A stretch of 64,000 nucleotides of DNA from JBBSJZ01 sp041739875 (GTDB taxonomy: Bacteria; Planctomycetota; Planctomycetia; Pirellulales; Pirellulaceae). The notes below the pieces were generated by a model, which was not told the origin of the DNA, made no database searches, and worked only from the letters and a program-made list of their open reading frames with translations. The stretch is from NCBI GenBank assembly GCA_041739875.1, contig JBGSNA010000232.1, positions 62,001 through 126,000 on the forward strand, in the 5' to 3' direction. Each line of letters begins with the position of its first letter. Within the stretch, counting starts at the first letter, position 1. This document shows, in pieces, positions 26,220 through 35,691 of the stretch. The translations under genes were made by a program, and so were the position numbers.

Positions 26220-27359
26220 ATGAGGTTTTGTATGCGACAACCATGTGTTCGTAGACAGTCTGGCTTTACCCTTGTGGAACTGCTGGTCGTCATCGCCATC
26301 ATCGGCGTTTTAGTCGGTCTCTTGCTCCCCGCAGTGCAAGCAGCCCGTGAAGCAGCTCGACGAATGAGCTGCAGCAACAATTTCAAGCAAATCGGCTTGG
26401 GGATGCATAACTACCATGCTGCATATAATACGTTCGCAGCCGGTAGAGATGGTACCGTTGGTACACCTGCGGCATTAGGAAATGGCCGTCGTGCAAATCA
26501 GAACTTGATCGGCATTCTTCCTTTCATTGAGCAACAAGCACTTTGGGAGCAGATTGCAAATCCGTTAGTGATCGCGGGTACGACGTATGCACCCTTCGGT
26601 ACAGGTCCAGGCACGGACACTCCTCCCTACACGCCATGGCGAACTACGGTCGGAACCTATCGATGCCCCAGCGATCCGACAGTAATCACAACGGGCGCTG
26701 GAGTCATGAATTATGGAAATTGCTATGGCGATGGTATCCGAAGTGTTGGACGCCCCGCTGACGGAAGTTGGACATCTGACAAGACGGCGCAGCGAGGATT
26801 GTTTCGAACATGGAAAGCCTTGGGTTTCCGAGACATTCTCGACGGCACCGCTAACACCGTCGCAATGGGCGAGATGACGGTAGCAAGCGGGCAACGTAGT
26901 GTCCTAAACAACATCGCTCGAGTGCCGGATGTTTGGACGTTTCCAAACGTACAACCCGCTCTGTGTAAGTCTGGTACGCACATTGATGCGGCTCGTCCGC
27001 GATTCTATTCCGTTACCGCAACAGGCCTTTGGCCACGAGGCCAACGTTGGGCGGACGGACACGTACACGAAAGCGGTGTGACGACGAACGTAGGGCCAAA
27101 TTCTCCTTCATGCGTTCGTTCTGGAGACGACAATGACGGGCTCTACTCTGTTAACAGCTACCATCAAGGTGGTGCGCACGTGTTAATGGCTGACGGCGCA
27201 GTGAGATTCGTTTCTGACTCCATTGAAACAGGAAATCTGAACTCACAGCCAGTATCCCAAAACGGCGGTACGTTCTTGCCAAGCGGTTCAGCTAGCCCTT
27301 ACGGCGTTTGGGGTGCGATGGGTACGGTCGCTGCTGCTGAAGTGATTCCCGCTCAGTAA
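26220..27359 (+). CDS. DUF1559 protein with type IV pilin-like N-terminus
   Basis: A 379-residue protein with a prepilin leader (MRFCMRQPCVRRQSG) before FTLVELLVVIAIIGVLVGLL. The cleavage site is G15/F16 with the expected Glu at +5. The stretch AVQAAREAARRMSCSNNFKQ and the C-terminal GGAHVLMADGAVRFVSDS are hallmarks of DUF1559, a family greatly expanded in planctomycetes. It would be processed by a prepilin peptidase and could be assembled or anchored by the GspE/GspF machine at 14-17 kb, though that is inference. ATG 26232 is an alternative start. A strong terminator follows at 27395. Confidence 0.95.
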   Translation: MRFCMRQPCVRRQSGFTLVELLVVIAIIGVLVGLLLPAVQAAREAARRMSCSNNFKQIGLGMHNYHAAYNTFAAGRDGTVGTPAALGNGRRANQNLIGILPFIEQQALWEQIANPLVIAGTTYAPFGTGPGTDTPPYTPWRTTVGTYRCPSDPTVITTGAGVMNYGNCYGDGIRSVGRPADGSWTSDKTAQRGLFRTWKALGFRDILDGTANTVAMGEMTVASGQRSVLNNIARVPDVWTFPNVQPALCKSGTHIDAARPRFYSVTATGLWPRGQRWADGHVHESGVTTNVGPNSPSCVRSGDDNDGLYSVNSYHQGGAHVLMADGAVRFVSDSIETGNLNSQPVSQNGGTFLPSGSASPYGVWGAMGTVAAAEVIPAQ

Positions 27360-27394
27360 GTTAGTGCGTTTCGCGACACACTTAGTTCATCACG

Positions 27395-27428
27395 AATTCC
27401 CCCAGCTTTGACTGGGGGAATTTTTTTG
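27395..27428 (+). terminator. Rho-independent terminator
   Basis: AATTCCCCCAG (27395-27405), loop CTTTGA, CTGGGGGAATT (27412-27422), then a run of T. The stem is a perfect 11 bp. It ends the lipoprotein-DUF1559 unit. Confidence 0.93.
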
Positions 27429-27658
27429 ATTTTTTCAGATCTCAGCGGGGCAAACCGTCCGCTTTTTGGCCCGCAACCGGTTAGCAACTTACGTTCGATT
27501 CAAAACGAATAGGATGCTGTTGCACCTTTGTTTTGTCTTCGCTTGCGTCGCTATGTTGCTGCGCAATTTCCATTTTTGTTCGACCCGCGAGCATGCGGCT
27601 GCTACAATCAAAACGCCCACCGCAAACACGCCCACCTTGGATTTTGAGAGTTGAGTCC

Positions 27659-30600
27659 ATGCACTGCTTGATGCCGCGAATTTTTCTATGTGTCGAATTC
27701 GCGACGGCGGCTCTTTTTTGCCTTACTGCTTGTAGTTCGCCAAGAACTTCTTTCGCGGCTGAGCCAAAGCCCGAATCGAATGCAATTGATTTTAGCACCC
27801 AGGTCCAGCCGATTTTGTCGGATCGCTGCTTTCACTGTCATGGGCCGGATTCGGAAAACCAAGACTCTGCGTTTCGTGCGGATACGAAAGACAACTTGTT
27901 TGCCAACCTCGGTTCATATACCGCCGTTGTGCCAGGCGACTTGGAAGCCAGCGAGTTGCATCGTCGAATTCACTCAAGCGATCCGAACGAAGTCATGCCA
28001 CCACCGGATAGCAATCGTGCGTTGTCCGATGAAGACAAGCGGATATTGGATCAGTGGATCATCGAGGGAGCGTCTTATGCTTCGCATTGGTCGTTCACTC
28101 CGCCGACACGCCCCAACGTGCCTGCCGATGTATTGACACAACTTGCTAACGACAAGGACTGGAAGCAAGTCGATCTATCGCGATGGAGCGAAAACCCGAT
28201 CGACGCATTCATTGCAAAGCGACTGCAAGCTGCGGGGTTGGCCGCTACGGCGGAAGCGGATCCAGAAACGCTGCTACGTCGTGCGTCGCTCACATTAACA
28301 GGACTGTTGCCGCCGACGAAGCTCCGATCAGAGTTCCTGGCAAACCCCACCAATGCAACCTACATCGCCGCCGTCGAAGTTTTGCTGAACTCGATGGCCT
28401 ACGCCGAGAGACAAAGTTTGCGTTGGCTGGACGCAGCTCGCTACGCAGATACCGACGGATACCAGAATGACCGCGAACGAACCAATTGGCCGTGGCGTGA
28501 TTGGGTGACCAAAGCATTCCACGACAACAAGCCGTTTGACGAGTTCACGATCGAACAACTAGCCGGTGACATGCTTCCGGGAGCAACTGAATCCCAAAGA
28601 CTTGCAACGGCGTTCAATCGAAACCACCGCCAGAACGGTGAAGCCGGAGCACTCGCCGATGAGTTTTCTGTCGAAAACGTAATCGACCGTGTCGAGACGA
28701 CGGCAACAGTGTGGCTTGGATTAACAGCCGGATGCGCTCGTTGTCACGACCACAAGTACGACCCGCTCAGCCAGCGTGAGTTCTACCAGCTCTATGCGTA
28801 TTTCAATAACATCGGAGAACGAGGCATCGGTAACGGTATCGATGCGATGCCGACGATCGAAACGTACTCGCCGCTTGTCACGATTCCCCCAAAGCTCGTT
28901 ACTGGATTGGCCGACGCAGAACGCGCATTGAGCGAATCACGAAAGTCACTTGATGCTCGCATGAACGATTGGGCAATCGCGACCCGTGGCCAGCTTGATG
29001 CGGACACCAGCCTCGATGATTGGAAGATTGCTGACATCCGATCCCACGAATTGATCGGCGAGGGACGCTTGGAGCGACTCGATGACTTGACTTTGGAGTA
29101 CACCGGAACGAGCCCCAAGAGTGTTACGTACGAGATAGGTCTCAATGTCGGTGGGCAAACGCTCTCATCGCTGATGATCGAGGCATTGCCGGATGACAAA
29201 TTCGGGAAACCTCGCCAGCTCGCTCCAAGCTCCAACGGCAACTTTGTGATGACGGAACTCCTAGTGCTCTTCAATGAGAAACCGGTGGCTCTAGCGTCGA
29301 TCGTGGCGAGCTTTGAACAGGACAGTTATGCCGTTGCAAACGCCATCGATAACGATGCAAAGTCTGGCTGGGCTGTGTTCGGAAGCGAAGTCCAGCCCGA
29401 GCCAGTGCAAGCCATTGTGCAATTCGCGGAGCCAATCAGTGTCGCGGCGAATGATCGCGTTGAAGTGAAGTTGGTCTTTGGCAGCGAGTTTGCAGGACAT
29501 TCGATCGGCAAGTTACAGCTCAAAACGACAGACACCCCCAACGCGTCGTTGCCAAAATCGTTTGGCTTGAGCGAAAACATCTTCAATGCTTTGCGCCAAC
29601 CGGCTGACCAACGCAACGACAAACAGAACGAATTATTGCGTGCGCACTTTGAAACGATTGATGAAGTGACCGTGTCGGCGAAGAGTGCTGTTGCGAATGC
29701 GGAACGTGAAATGAACGAACGTGGATTTCGCAAGGCAACAGTCATGGTCATGAATGAGCGTGATGGCGATCCGACGCCATCGTATTTGCTGCAACGCGGT
29801 GCGTATGATGCGCCTGATAAATCGTCGTCGATCCCCCGTGGCGTGCCGGTTTCGTTGCTGGCGAGTGCTGATACACCTCAACCAAGTGATCGCATGGAGC
29901 TGGCTAAGTGGTTGGTGTCGAGCCAGAATCCTTTAACGGCGCGAGTGATCGTCAATCGCATTTGGCAAGATCATTTTGGGACTGGGCTTGTCAAGACGAC
30001 GGAGGATTTCGGTTTGCAGGGCGAAACACCGAGCCATCGAGAGTTACTGGATTGGTTAGCCGTCGAGTTCATGGAGTCGGGATGGGATGTGCAGGCAATG
30101 CACCGCTTGATCGTCACCAGCCAGACCTACCGTCAATCGTCCAAGACTACTTCGGAGAAGACATCCAAGGACCCAGAAAATCGTCTTCTCGCTCGTGGGC
30201 CACGCTATCGCGCCGATGGGTTCACGATCCGCGACGTGTCACTTCAAGCAAGTGGGCTGTTGTCGGAGAAGGTGGGCGGACCGTCCGTGAAGCCCTACCA
30301 ACCGGATGGATTGTGGAGCGTCGTCGCAGCAAACCTGGGCATGGATTACGACATGGACAAGGGTGACGCTCTGTTTCGAAAGAGCGTCTACACGTATTGG
30401 AAACGGGCCGTGAATCCTCCGCGACAAACCATTTTTGATTCAGGCGGTCGTGAGGTTTGCAATGTTCGGGTACGTCGTACGAATACGCCGCTCCAGGCAC
30501 TCGTGATGATGAATGATCCGACGTTCATTGAAGCGGCTCGCAACTTGGCCCAGCGAGCGTTGTTGGATCAATCGCTGGATACGACACAGCGACTCGAGTT

Positions 30601-30832
30601 CATCTATGAAGAAGCCGTCGCGCGTTCTGCGAGTAAACAGGTTATGGATGTGCTGACGAAAAATGTCGAGTTCTATCGTGAGCACTATTCGAAAAAACCA
30701 GACGATGCGGCTAGCCTGGTTGCGACCGGCGAATCGCCGCGAAACGAAACGCTCGATGTGACAGAACATGCCGCCTTAACGGCAACGGCACACTTAATTT
30801 TCAACTTGGACGAATTCATTACAGTCGAGTAG
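27659..30832 (+). CDS. PSD1 protein: planctomycete cytochrome C (PSCyt1) - DUF1549 - DUF1553
   Basis: About 1057 residues, exported (hydrophobic stretch RIFLCVEFATAALFCLTAC). PSCyt1 carries a haem site CFHCH at Cys57-His61 in the form VQPILSDRCFHCHGPDSENQ. A second CxxCH (CARCH, 359-363) lies in the DUF1549 part, followed by DHKYDPLSQREFYQLYAYFNN. The central 230 residues hold a discoidin-like sandwich (DSYAVANAIDNDAKSGW). DUF1553 forms the last 400 residues (NPLTARVIVNRIWQDHFG; ETPSHRELLDWLAVEF). The catalytic function is not known; such proteins are induced during growth on polysaccharides in some species. ATG 27659 is chosen because the upstream frame looks non-coding. The DUF1501 gene follows seven bases later. 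Confidence 0.92.
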   Translation: MHCLMPRIFLCVEFATAALFCLTACSSPRTSFAAEPKPESNAIDFSTQVQPILSDRCFHCHGPDSENQDSAFRADTKDNLFANLGSYTAVVPGDLEASELHRRIHSSDPNEVMPPPDSNRALSDEDKRILDQWIIEGASYASHWSFTPPTRPNVPADVLTQLANDKDWKQVDLSRWSENPIDAFIAKRLQAAGLAATAEADPETLLRRASLTLTGLLPPTKLRSEFLANPTNATYIAAVEVLLNSMAYAERQSLRWLDAARYADTDGYQNDRERTNWPWRDWVTKAFHDNKPFDEFTIEQLAGDMLPGATESQRLATAFNRNHRQNGEAGALADEFSVENVIDRVETTATVWLGLTAGCARCHDHKYDPLSQREFYQLYAYFNNIGERGIGNGIDAMPTIETYSPLVTIPPKLVTGLADAERALSESRKSLDARMNDWAIATRGQLDADTSLDDWKIADIRSHELIGEGRLERLDDLTLEYTGTSPKSVTYEIGLNVGGQTLSSLMIEALPDDKFGKPRQLAPSSNGNFVMTELLVLFNEKPVALASIVASFEQDSYAVANAIDNDAKSGWAVFGSEVQPEPVQAIVQFAEPISVAANDRVEVKLVFGSEFAGHSIGKLQLKTTDTPNASLPKSFGLSENIFNALRQPADQRNDKQNELLRAHFETIDEVTVSAKSAVANAEREMNERGFRKATVMVMNERDGDPTPSYLLQRGAYDAPDKSSSIPRGVPVSLLASADTPQPSDRMELAKWLVSSQNPLTARVIVNRIWQDHFGTGLVKTTEDFGLQGETPSHRELLDWLAVEFMESGWDVQAMHRLIVTSQTYRQSSKTTSEKTSKDPENRLLARGPRYRADGFTIRDVSLQASGLLSEKVGGPSVKPYQPDGLWSVVAANLGMDYDMDKGDALFRKSVYTYWKRAVNPPRQTIFDSGGREVCNVRVRRTNTPLQALVMMNDPTFIEAARNLAQRALLDQSLDTTQRLEFIYEEAVARSASKQVMDVLTKNVEFYREHYSKKPDDAASLVATGESPRNETLDVTEHAALTATAHLIFNLDEFITVE

Positions 30833-30839
30833 CAAATCT

Positions 30840-32333
30840 ATGTCATCCACCACGATCTTCAACGACACCCGAATGCACTTGACTCGGCGGCGATTCTTCG
30901 GTCGTTCGGCCAGCGGCGTCGGAATGGCTGCATTGGCATCCATGCTCGGTCAAGATGCGCCAACCGTTACGGGTGCGCCGAGTGTTGATTCGCCAGGCAT
31001 CCCGTCGCCCAACGGTTTAATGACCTCCTATCACACGCCGCCCAAGGCCAAGCGTGTGATTTACTTGTTCCAAAGCGGTGCGCCGTCGCAGCAAGAACTG
31101 TTTGACTACAAGCCGTTGCTTCAAGCGAACGAGTCGAAGGATTTGCGTGACTATGTCGAAATGAACCAACGTGTCACGGGGATGACGGCGGGACAGAAAA
31201 CATTCCCGCTCGCTGGAACTCGCTACAAGTTCGACAAGCATGGTGAATGCGGTATGGAACTTGGGAGCGAGTTGCTGCCCAACATCTCCAAGCTCGCCGA
31301 CGACATGTGCTTGATTCGCTCCATGCACACCGAAGCGATTAATCACGATCCCGCGATGACGTTCTTTCAAAGCGGTCATCAATTGCCAGGACGTCCGAGT
31401 CTCGGTTCTTGGTTGCACTACGGTCTCGGGACGCTCAATGACAACTTGCCGACATTTATCACGATGGTCTCGCGTGGTACCGGACGCCCCAATTGCCAGC
31501 CTCTTTACGATCGATTGTGGGGCAGCGGATTCTTGCCATCGACGTACGCCGGAGTGAAATTGATGAGCGTCGGCGATCCCGTGCTGTACTTGAGTAACCC
31601 AGACGGATTTGATGCCTCGGCACGACGCAGAATGCTCGATGATCTGGCGAAGCTCAATCAAGCCAAGCTCGACGAGTTTGCCGATCCAGAAATCAACACA
31701 CGGATTCAACAATATGAGTTGGCCTATCGGATGCAGACTTCCGTACCTGAATTAACTGAGTTCACCGATGAGCCTCAGCACGTATTGGACAGTTACGGCC
31801 CGGACGTCATGAAGCGGGGCACGTATGCGTACAATTGCTTGCTCGCGAGGCGATTGGCGGAGCGCGACGTCCGATTTGTGCAATTGTTCCACATGGGTTG
31901 GGACCAACACATCACTTTGCCGAAACAATTGCCTGGGCAATGCCAAGACACCGATCAAGCGACCTGGGCGCTCGTGAATGACTTGAAACAGCGAGGGATG
32001 CTGGATGACACGCTCGTCGTTTGGGGCGGTGAGTTCGGTCGTACTTCCTATTGCCAGGGAGCACTCAATAGCGAAACCTACGGTCGCGATCATCATCCGC
32101 GGTGCTTCTCGCTGTGGATGACGGGAGCCGGAATGAAGCGAGGGTTCACTTACGGAGCGACGGACGAAGTCTGCTACAACATCACTGAAAATCCTGTGCA
32201 CGTGCACGATTTGCACGCAACAATGTTGCATCTATTGGGAATCGACCACGAGCGACTGACGTACCGTTTCCAGGGACGTTATTTCCGCCTCACAGACGTC
32301 CACGGCAAGGTCGTCCGGGACATTTTGGCGTGA
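30840..32333 (+). CDS. DUF1501 protein, Tat-exported
   Basis: A 497-residue protein with a twin-arginine signal (LTRRRFFGRSASGVGMAALA). The fold is alkaline-phosphatase/sulfatase-like: it contains the VIYLFQSGAPSQQELFDYKP opening, EAINHDPAMTFFQSG, WDQH, and the C-terminal GGEFGRTSYCQ, GRDHHPRCFS and HDLHATMLHLLGIDHERL. Those histidines and acids are probably metal ligands. DUF1501 proteins almost always accompany PSD1 proteins, as here. ATG 30840 or 30873 may be the start. The substrate is unknown. A paralogue lies at 35692. Confidence 0.93.
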   Translation: MSSTTIFNDTRMHLTRRRFFGRSASGVGMAALASMLGQDAPTVTGAPSVDSPGIPSPNGLMTSYHTPPKAKRVIYLFQSGAPSQQELFDYKPLLQANESKDLRDYVEMNQRVTGMTAGQKTFPLAGTRYKFDKHGECGMELGSELLPNISKLADDMCLIRSMHTEAINHDPAMTFFQSGHQLPGRPSLGSWLHYGLGTLNDNLPTFITMVSRGTGRPNCQPLYDRLWGSGFLPSTYAGVKLMSVGDPVLYLSNPDGFDASARRRMLDDLAKLNQAKLDEFADPEINTRIQQYELAYRMQTSVPELTEFTDEPQHVLDSYGPDVMKRGTYAYNCLLARRLAERDVRFVQLFHMGWDQHITLPKQLPGQCQDTDQATWALVNDLKQRGMLDDTLVVWGGEFGRTSYCQGALNSETYGRDHHPRCFSLWMTGAGMKRGFTYGATDEVCYNITENPVHVHDLHATMLHLLGIDHERLTYRFQGRYFRLTDVHGKVVRDILA

Positions 32334-32428
32334 TGTAAGAACCGAAGGCCACTGTGAATTGGCACTTGCATTCGCGGCTATTCCGTGTGAGCCCCGTAAC
32401 AACGACCTCCATAACATTTGCATCGTTT

Positions 32429-35400
32429 ATGACCATCTCTCATCAAGTGAACGAGCGAAGCACGCCGCTTACTTGCGTGTTGGCGTTTCTCATCACAGCA
32501 GCTTGGATGGCACCGCTTGGTCTGCCAACGTTTGGTACTGCAAAGCTCAGGGCTGACGAGGTCTCCTTCAGCGAGGACGTGCGTTCGATACTTACAGACC
32601 GCTGTTATCACTGTCATGGGCCAGACGCAAAGAACCAAGATTCTGAGTTTCGTTTAGATACTCGCGACCATGCGTTGGCTGATCTAGGCGGTTATGCGGG
32701 AATTGTGCCAGGCAACCTCGACAAGAGTGAGGTCCATTCGCGTATTCGCAGCAAAGACGATAGCGACAGAATGCCGCCTCCGGATGCGGTTCGCGATTTG
32801 TCAGACACCGAACGCGACATTCTTGATAAGTGGATCGAACAGGGGGCGAACTTTGAAACGCATTGGTCCTTTAATCCGCTTCCAGACAGAATCGAAGTTC
32901 CTCGCGATTCCAGTGACTCTGCGTGGCCTCATAGCGAAATCGACCGGTTCGTCTTGGCGAGAATGACGAAGGCGGGGTTAACGCCGAACATCGAGGCGAG
33001 CCGTGAGAAGTGGTTGCGACGTGTTACGTTTGACTTGACGGGGCTGCCACCCACGGTAAGCGAACTCAGTGAGTTTCTGGCCGATGAATCCAAGGAATCA
33101 TACGAACGTGTCGTCGATCGTTTACTCGCAAGTGACGCGTGCGCTGAGCGTTTAGCGACCGAATGGTTGGACGTGGCACGATACTCCGATTCGTACGGGT
33201 ACCAGCGTGATGACGAGCGATTTGCCTGGCCCTGGCGAGACTGGGTCATCCGCGCGTTCCACTCAAAGATGCCCTATAACCGTTTCATTGAATTGCAACT
33301 TGCAGGCGATTTGCTTCCGAACGCGTCACAGGACGACATGCTGGCGACAACGTTTAATCGCTTGCATTCGCACAAAAAGGAAGGCGGCGTTGCGATTGAG
33401 GAATTCCGAGTGGAGTACGTGGCGGACCGCACGCATACATTTGCAGGAGCATTTCTAGGGCTGACCATGGAATGTTGCCGTTGCCACGATCACAAATATG
33501 ACCCAGTGACGACGAAAGAGTACTATCAACTCAGTGCTTACTTTGCCAATGTCGACGAACGCGGGCTCATTTCATTCTTTACGAATGCCGTTCCAACTCC
33601 CGCGATGCCCTTGGCAACCGAAGATCAATCAAAAAAACTATTGGAAGCGGCGGCAGCAATTCACGATGCGGAAAACCGCTTGACGCAGGTCGTTTCCGAA
33701 GCTGAACCAGCATTCATGAACTGGCTTGGACAACGCGTGGCAACGAGTGAAATCACTGGGTTGGTCGCGAACGTCTCGTTTGATGCGGCCGTGCCTATTG
33801 ATGACGCGAACGCTAAGACAGAAGAGAACAAGAAACTTGATGCTGAGACCGGTCTAGCATTTGCAAATGATGCCAAGGATGGCAAGCAAGCACTATCTTT
33901 GGCGGCTAACAAGATCGTGACTGGACAGAGCGGCAGTGCGATCCAGCTCACCGGTGATGACTCTGTTGTGATTCCCGGCGCTGGGCGTTTTTCACGCGAG
34001 CAGCCGTTCTCGATTTCGCTTTGGATCAAGTTGCCTGAAGATGATGAGCGTGCGGTGATCTATCGGCGCTCTCGCGGCTGGGACGACGCGGGGACCATTG
34101 GTTACGAGTTGATCCAAGAAAATGGTCACTTGAGCGCGAAGCTATGTCATTTCTGGCCAGGCGACGCGATCTGTGTTGAAACAACAGGCGAGCTTCCCCG
34201 CGGGAGTTGGCAACACGTGGCTGTGACGTACGACGGAACGAGTCGTGCGGCGGGCTTACGGATCTTCATGAATGGTGAACCGGCCGCGACCGCCATCGTC
34301 CAAGACCATTTGACTCGCCAGATCACCAAATGGAACGGCGGCTATGAGGATTTGGCAATTGGCTCGCGCTATCGTGACCGTGGGTTCAAGGATGGCTGCG
34401 TCGATGAGTTCCGTGTTTATGATCGCGAGTTAACGCCGCTGGAAGTCCGACATTGCTTTGATGGGAAGTCATTGGCCGAGGTACTAAAAAAACCAGCCAG
34501 CGATTTGGACGCGAATGAGCTTCACGTGCTTCGCGAATATTTCGTTGCGGTAGTTCACGAGCCGACGATGGATGCTTGCAAGCAACTTCTCAAAGCTCAT
34601 GACGCTCGAAATGAGTTGGTGGATTCGATTCCAGCGATCAGTGTGATGCGAGAGCGTGAGACGCCGCGTCCGACCTATGTGCTGACGCGTGGTGTCTATG
34701 ACAGTCACGGTGAACAAGTAGAACCAGGGACACCGGCTGTGCTGCCCAGTTTTCCTGAGAGTGAGCCGAACAATCGATTGGGTTTAGCCCATTGGCTCGT
34801 CGACCCCAAACATCCGTTGACTGCGCGTGTAACGGTGAATCGATATTGGCAGATGCTGTTTGGTCGCGGATTGGTGCGAAGCTCGGAGGATTTTGGCTTG
34901 CAAGGTGATCCGCCGACGCATCCCCAGTTGCTGGATTGGCTTGCTCGTGATTTTGTTAGCAGTGGTTGGCACGTGCATGAGTTACTGAGAAAGATGGTAC
35001 TGTCCGCAACCTATCGACAAAGTAGTATCGTTTCTCGGGAGGTTCGAGCACTTGATCCCGAGAACCATTGGCTCGGACGTGGTCCGAGTCAGCGGCTTTC
35101 GGCGGAAATGATTCGGGATAACGCGCTCGCAGTCAGCGGGTTGCTTGTTGACAAAGTGGGCGGTCCGCCGGTGAAGCCATATGATTTGGCGCTCGCTTAC
35201 AACGCGTTACCGGTCGACAAGGGCGAGGGGCTTTATCGACGAAGTTTGTACACGTTTTGGAAACGCTCATCACCAACCCCGGTGATGACCACGATGAACT
35301 CCGGAACGCGTGAGGTGTGTCGAGTTCGTCGCGAGATCGCTGCGTCGCCACTTCAAGCATTGGTCTTGATGAACGGACCACAGTTTATCGAAGCGTCGCG

Positions 35401-35689
35401 GGTCTTGGCTGCATCTCTCATTCGTCTCCACGGTGACGACTCAATCGCAACCGCTTCGGATGCGTTCGTTCGATTGACGAGCCGAAAGCCGACGGACCAA
35501 GAAGCAAAGGTTCTTCAACAGCTCTACGAAGAACAGCTCGCGGAATTTAGCAAACACCCGGATCAGGCCGGGGAACTTGCGAAGGTTGGGAGTTCGCCAC
35601 CGGCCGATGATGTGGATTCGATCAAGTTGGCGGCGGTGACGGTGTTAGTGAATTCCGTTATGAATCTAAACGAATCCGTGAGGCACTAG
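32429..35689 (+). CDS. PSD1 protein with inserted LamG domain (PSCyt1 - DUF1549 - LamG - DUF1553)
   Basis: About 1086 residues and exported. PSCyt1 haem motif CYHCH is at residues 59-63 and the second CxxCH (CCRCH) at 349-353, each in the same context as in the upstream paralogue. Between DUF1549 and DUF1553 sits a concanavalin-like LamG domain (residues about 510-690: FSISLWIKLPEDDERAVIYR; WQHVAVTYDG; LRIFMNG; VDEFRVYDRELTPLEV). DUF1553 ends the protein (HPLTARVTVNRYWQMLFG). The upstream paralogue has a discoidin-like sandwich at the same place. ATG 32429 is preferred to the GTG at 32354. Two bases separate its stop from the next DUF1501 gene. Confidence 0.92.
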   Translation: MTISHQVNERSTPLTCVLAFLITAAWMAPLGLPTFGTAKLRADEVSFSEDVRSILTDRCYHCHGPDAKNQDSEFRLDTRDHALADLGGYAGIVPGNLDKSEVHSRIRSKDDSDRMPPPDAVRDLSDTERDILDKWIEQGANFETHWSFNPLPDRIEVPRDSSDSAWPHSEIDRFVLARMTKAGLTPNIEASREKWLRRVTFDLTGLPPTVSELSEFLADESKESYERVVDRLLASDACAERLATEWLDVARYSDSYGYQRDDERFAWPWRDWVIRAFHSKMPYNRFIELQLAGDLLPNASQDDMLATTFNRLHSHKKEGGVAIEEFRVEYVADRTHTFAGAFLGLTMECCRCHDHKYDPVTTKEYYQLSAYFANVDERGLISFFTNAVPTPAMPLATEDQSKKLLEAAAAIHDAENRLTQVVSEAEPAFMNWLGQRVATSEITGLVANVSFDAAVPIDDANAKTEENKKLDAETGLAFANDAKDGKQALSLAANKIVTGQSGSAIQLTGDDSVVIPGAGRFSREQPFSISLWIKLPEDDERAVIYRRSRGWDDAGTIGYELIQENGHLSAKLCHFWPGDAICVETTGELPRGSWQHVAVTYDGTSRAAGLRIFMNGEPAATAIVQDHLTRQITKWNGGYEDLAIGSRYRDRGFKDGCVDEFRVYDRELTPLEVRHCFDGKSLAEVLKKPASDLDANELHVLREYFVAVVHEPTMDACKQLLKAHDARNELVDSIPAISVMRERETPRPTYVLTRGVYDSHGEQVEPGTPAVLPSFPESEPNNRLGLAHWLVDPKHPLTARVTVNRYWQMLFGRGLVRSSEDFGLQGDPPTHPQLLDWLARDFVSSGWHVHELLRKMVLSATYRQSSIVSREVRALDPENHWLGRGPSQRLSAEMIRDNALAVSGLLVDKVGGPPVKPYDLALAYNALPVDKGEGLYRRSLYTFWKRSSPTPVMTTMNSGTREVCRVRREIAASPLQALVLMNGPQFIEASRVLAASLIRLHGDDSIATASDAFVRLTSRKPTDQEAKVLQQLYEEQLAEFSKHPDQAGELAKVGSSPPADDVDSIKLAAVTVLVNSVMNLNESVRH

Positions 35690-35691
35690 TC

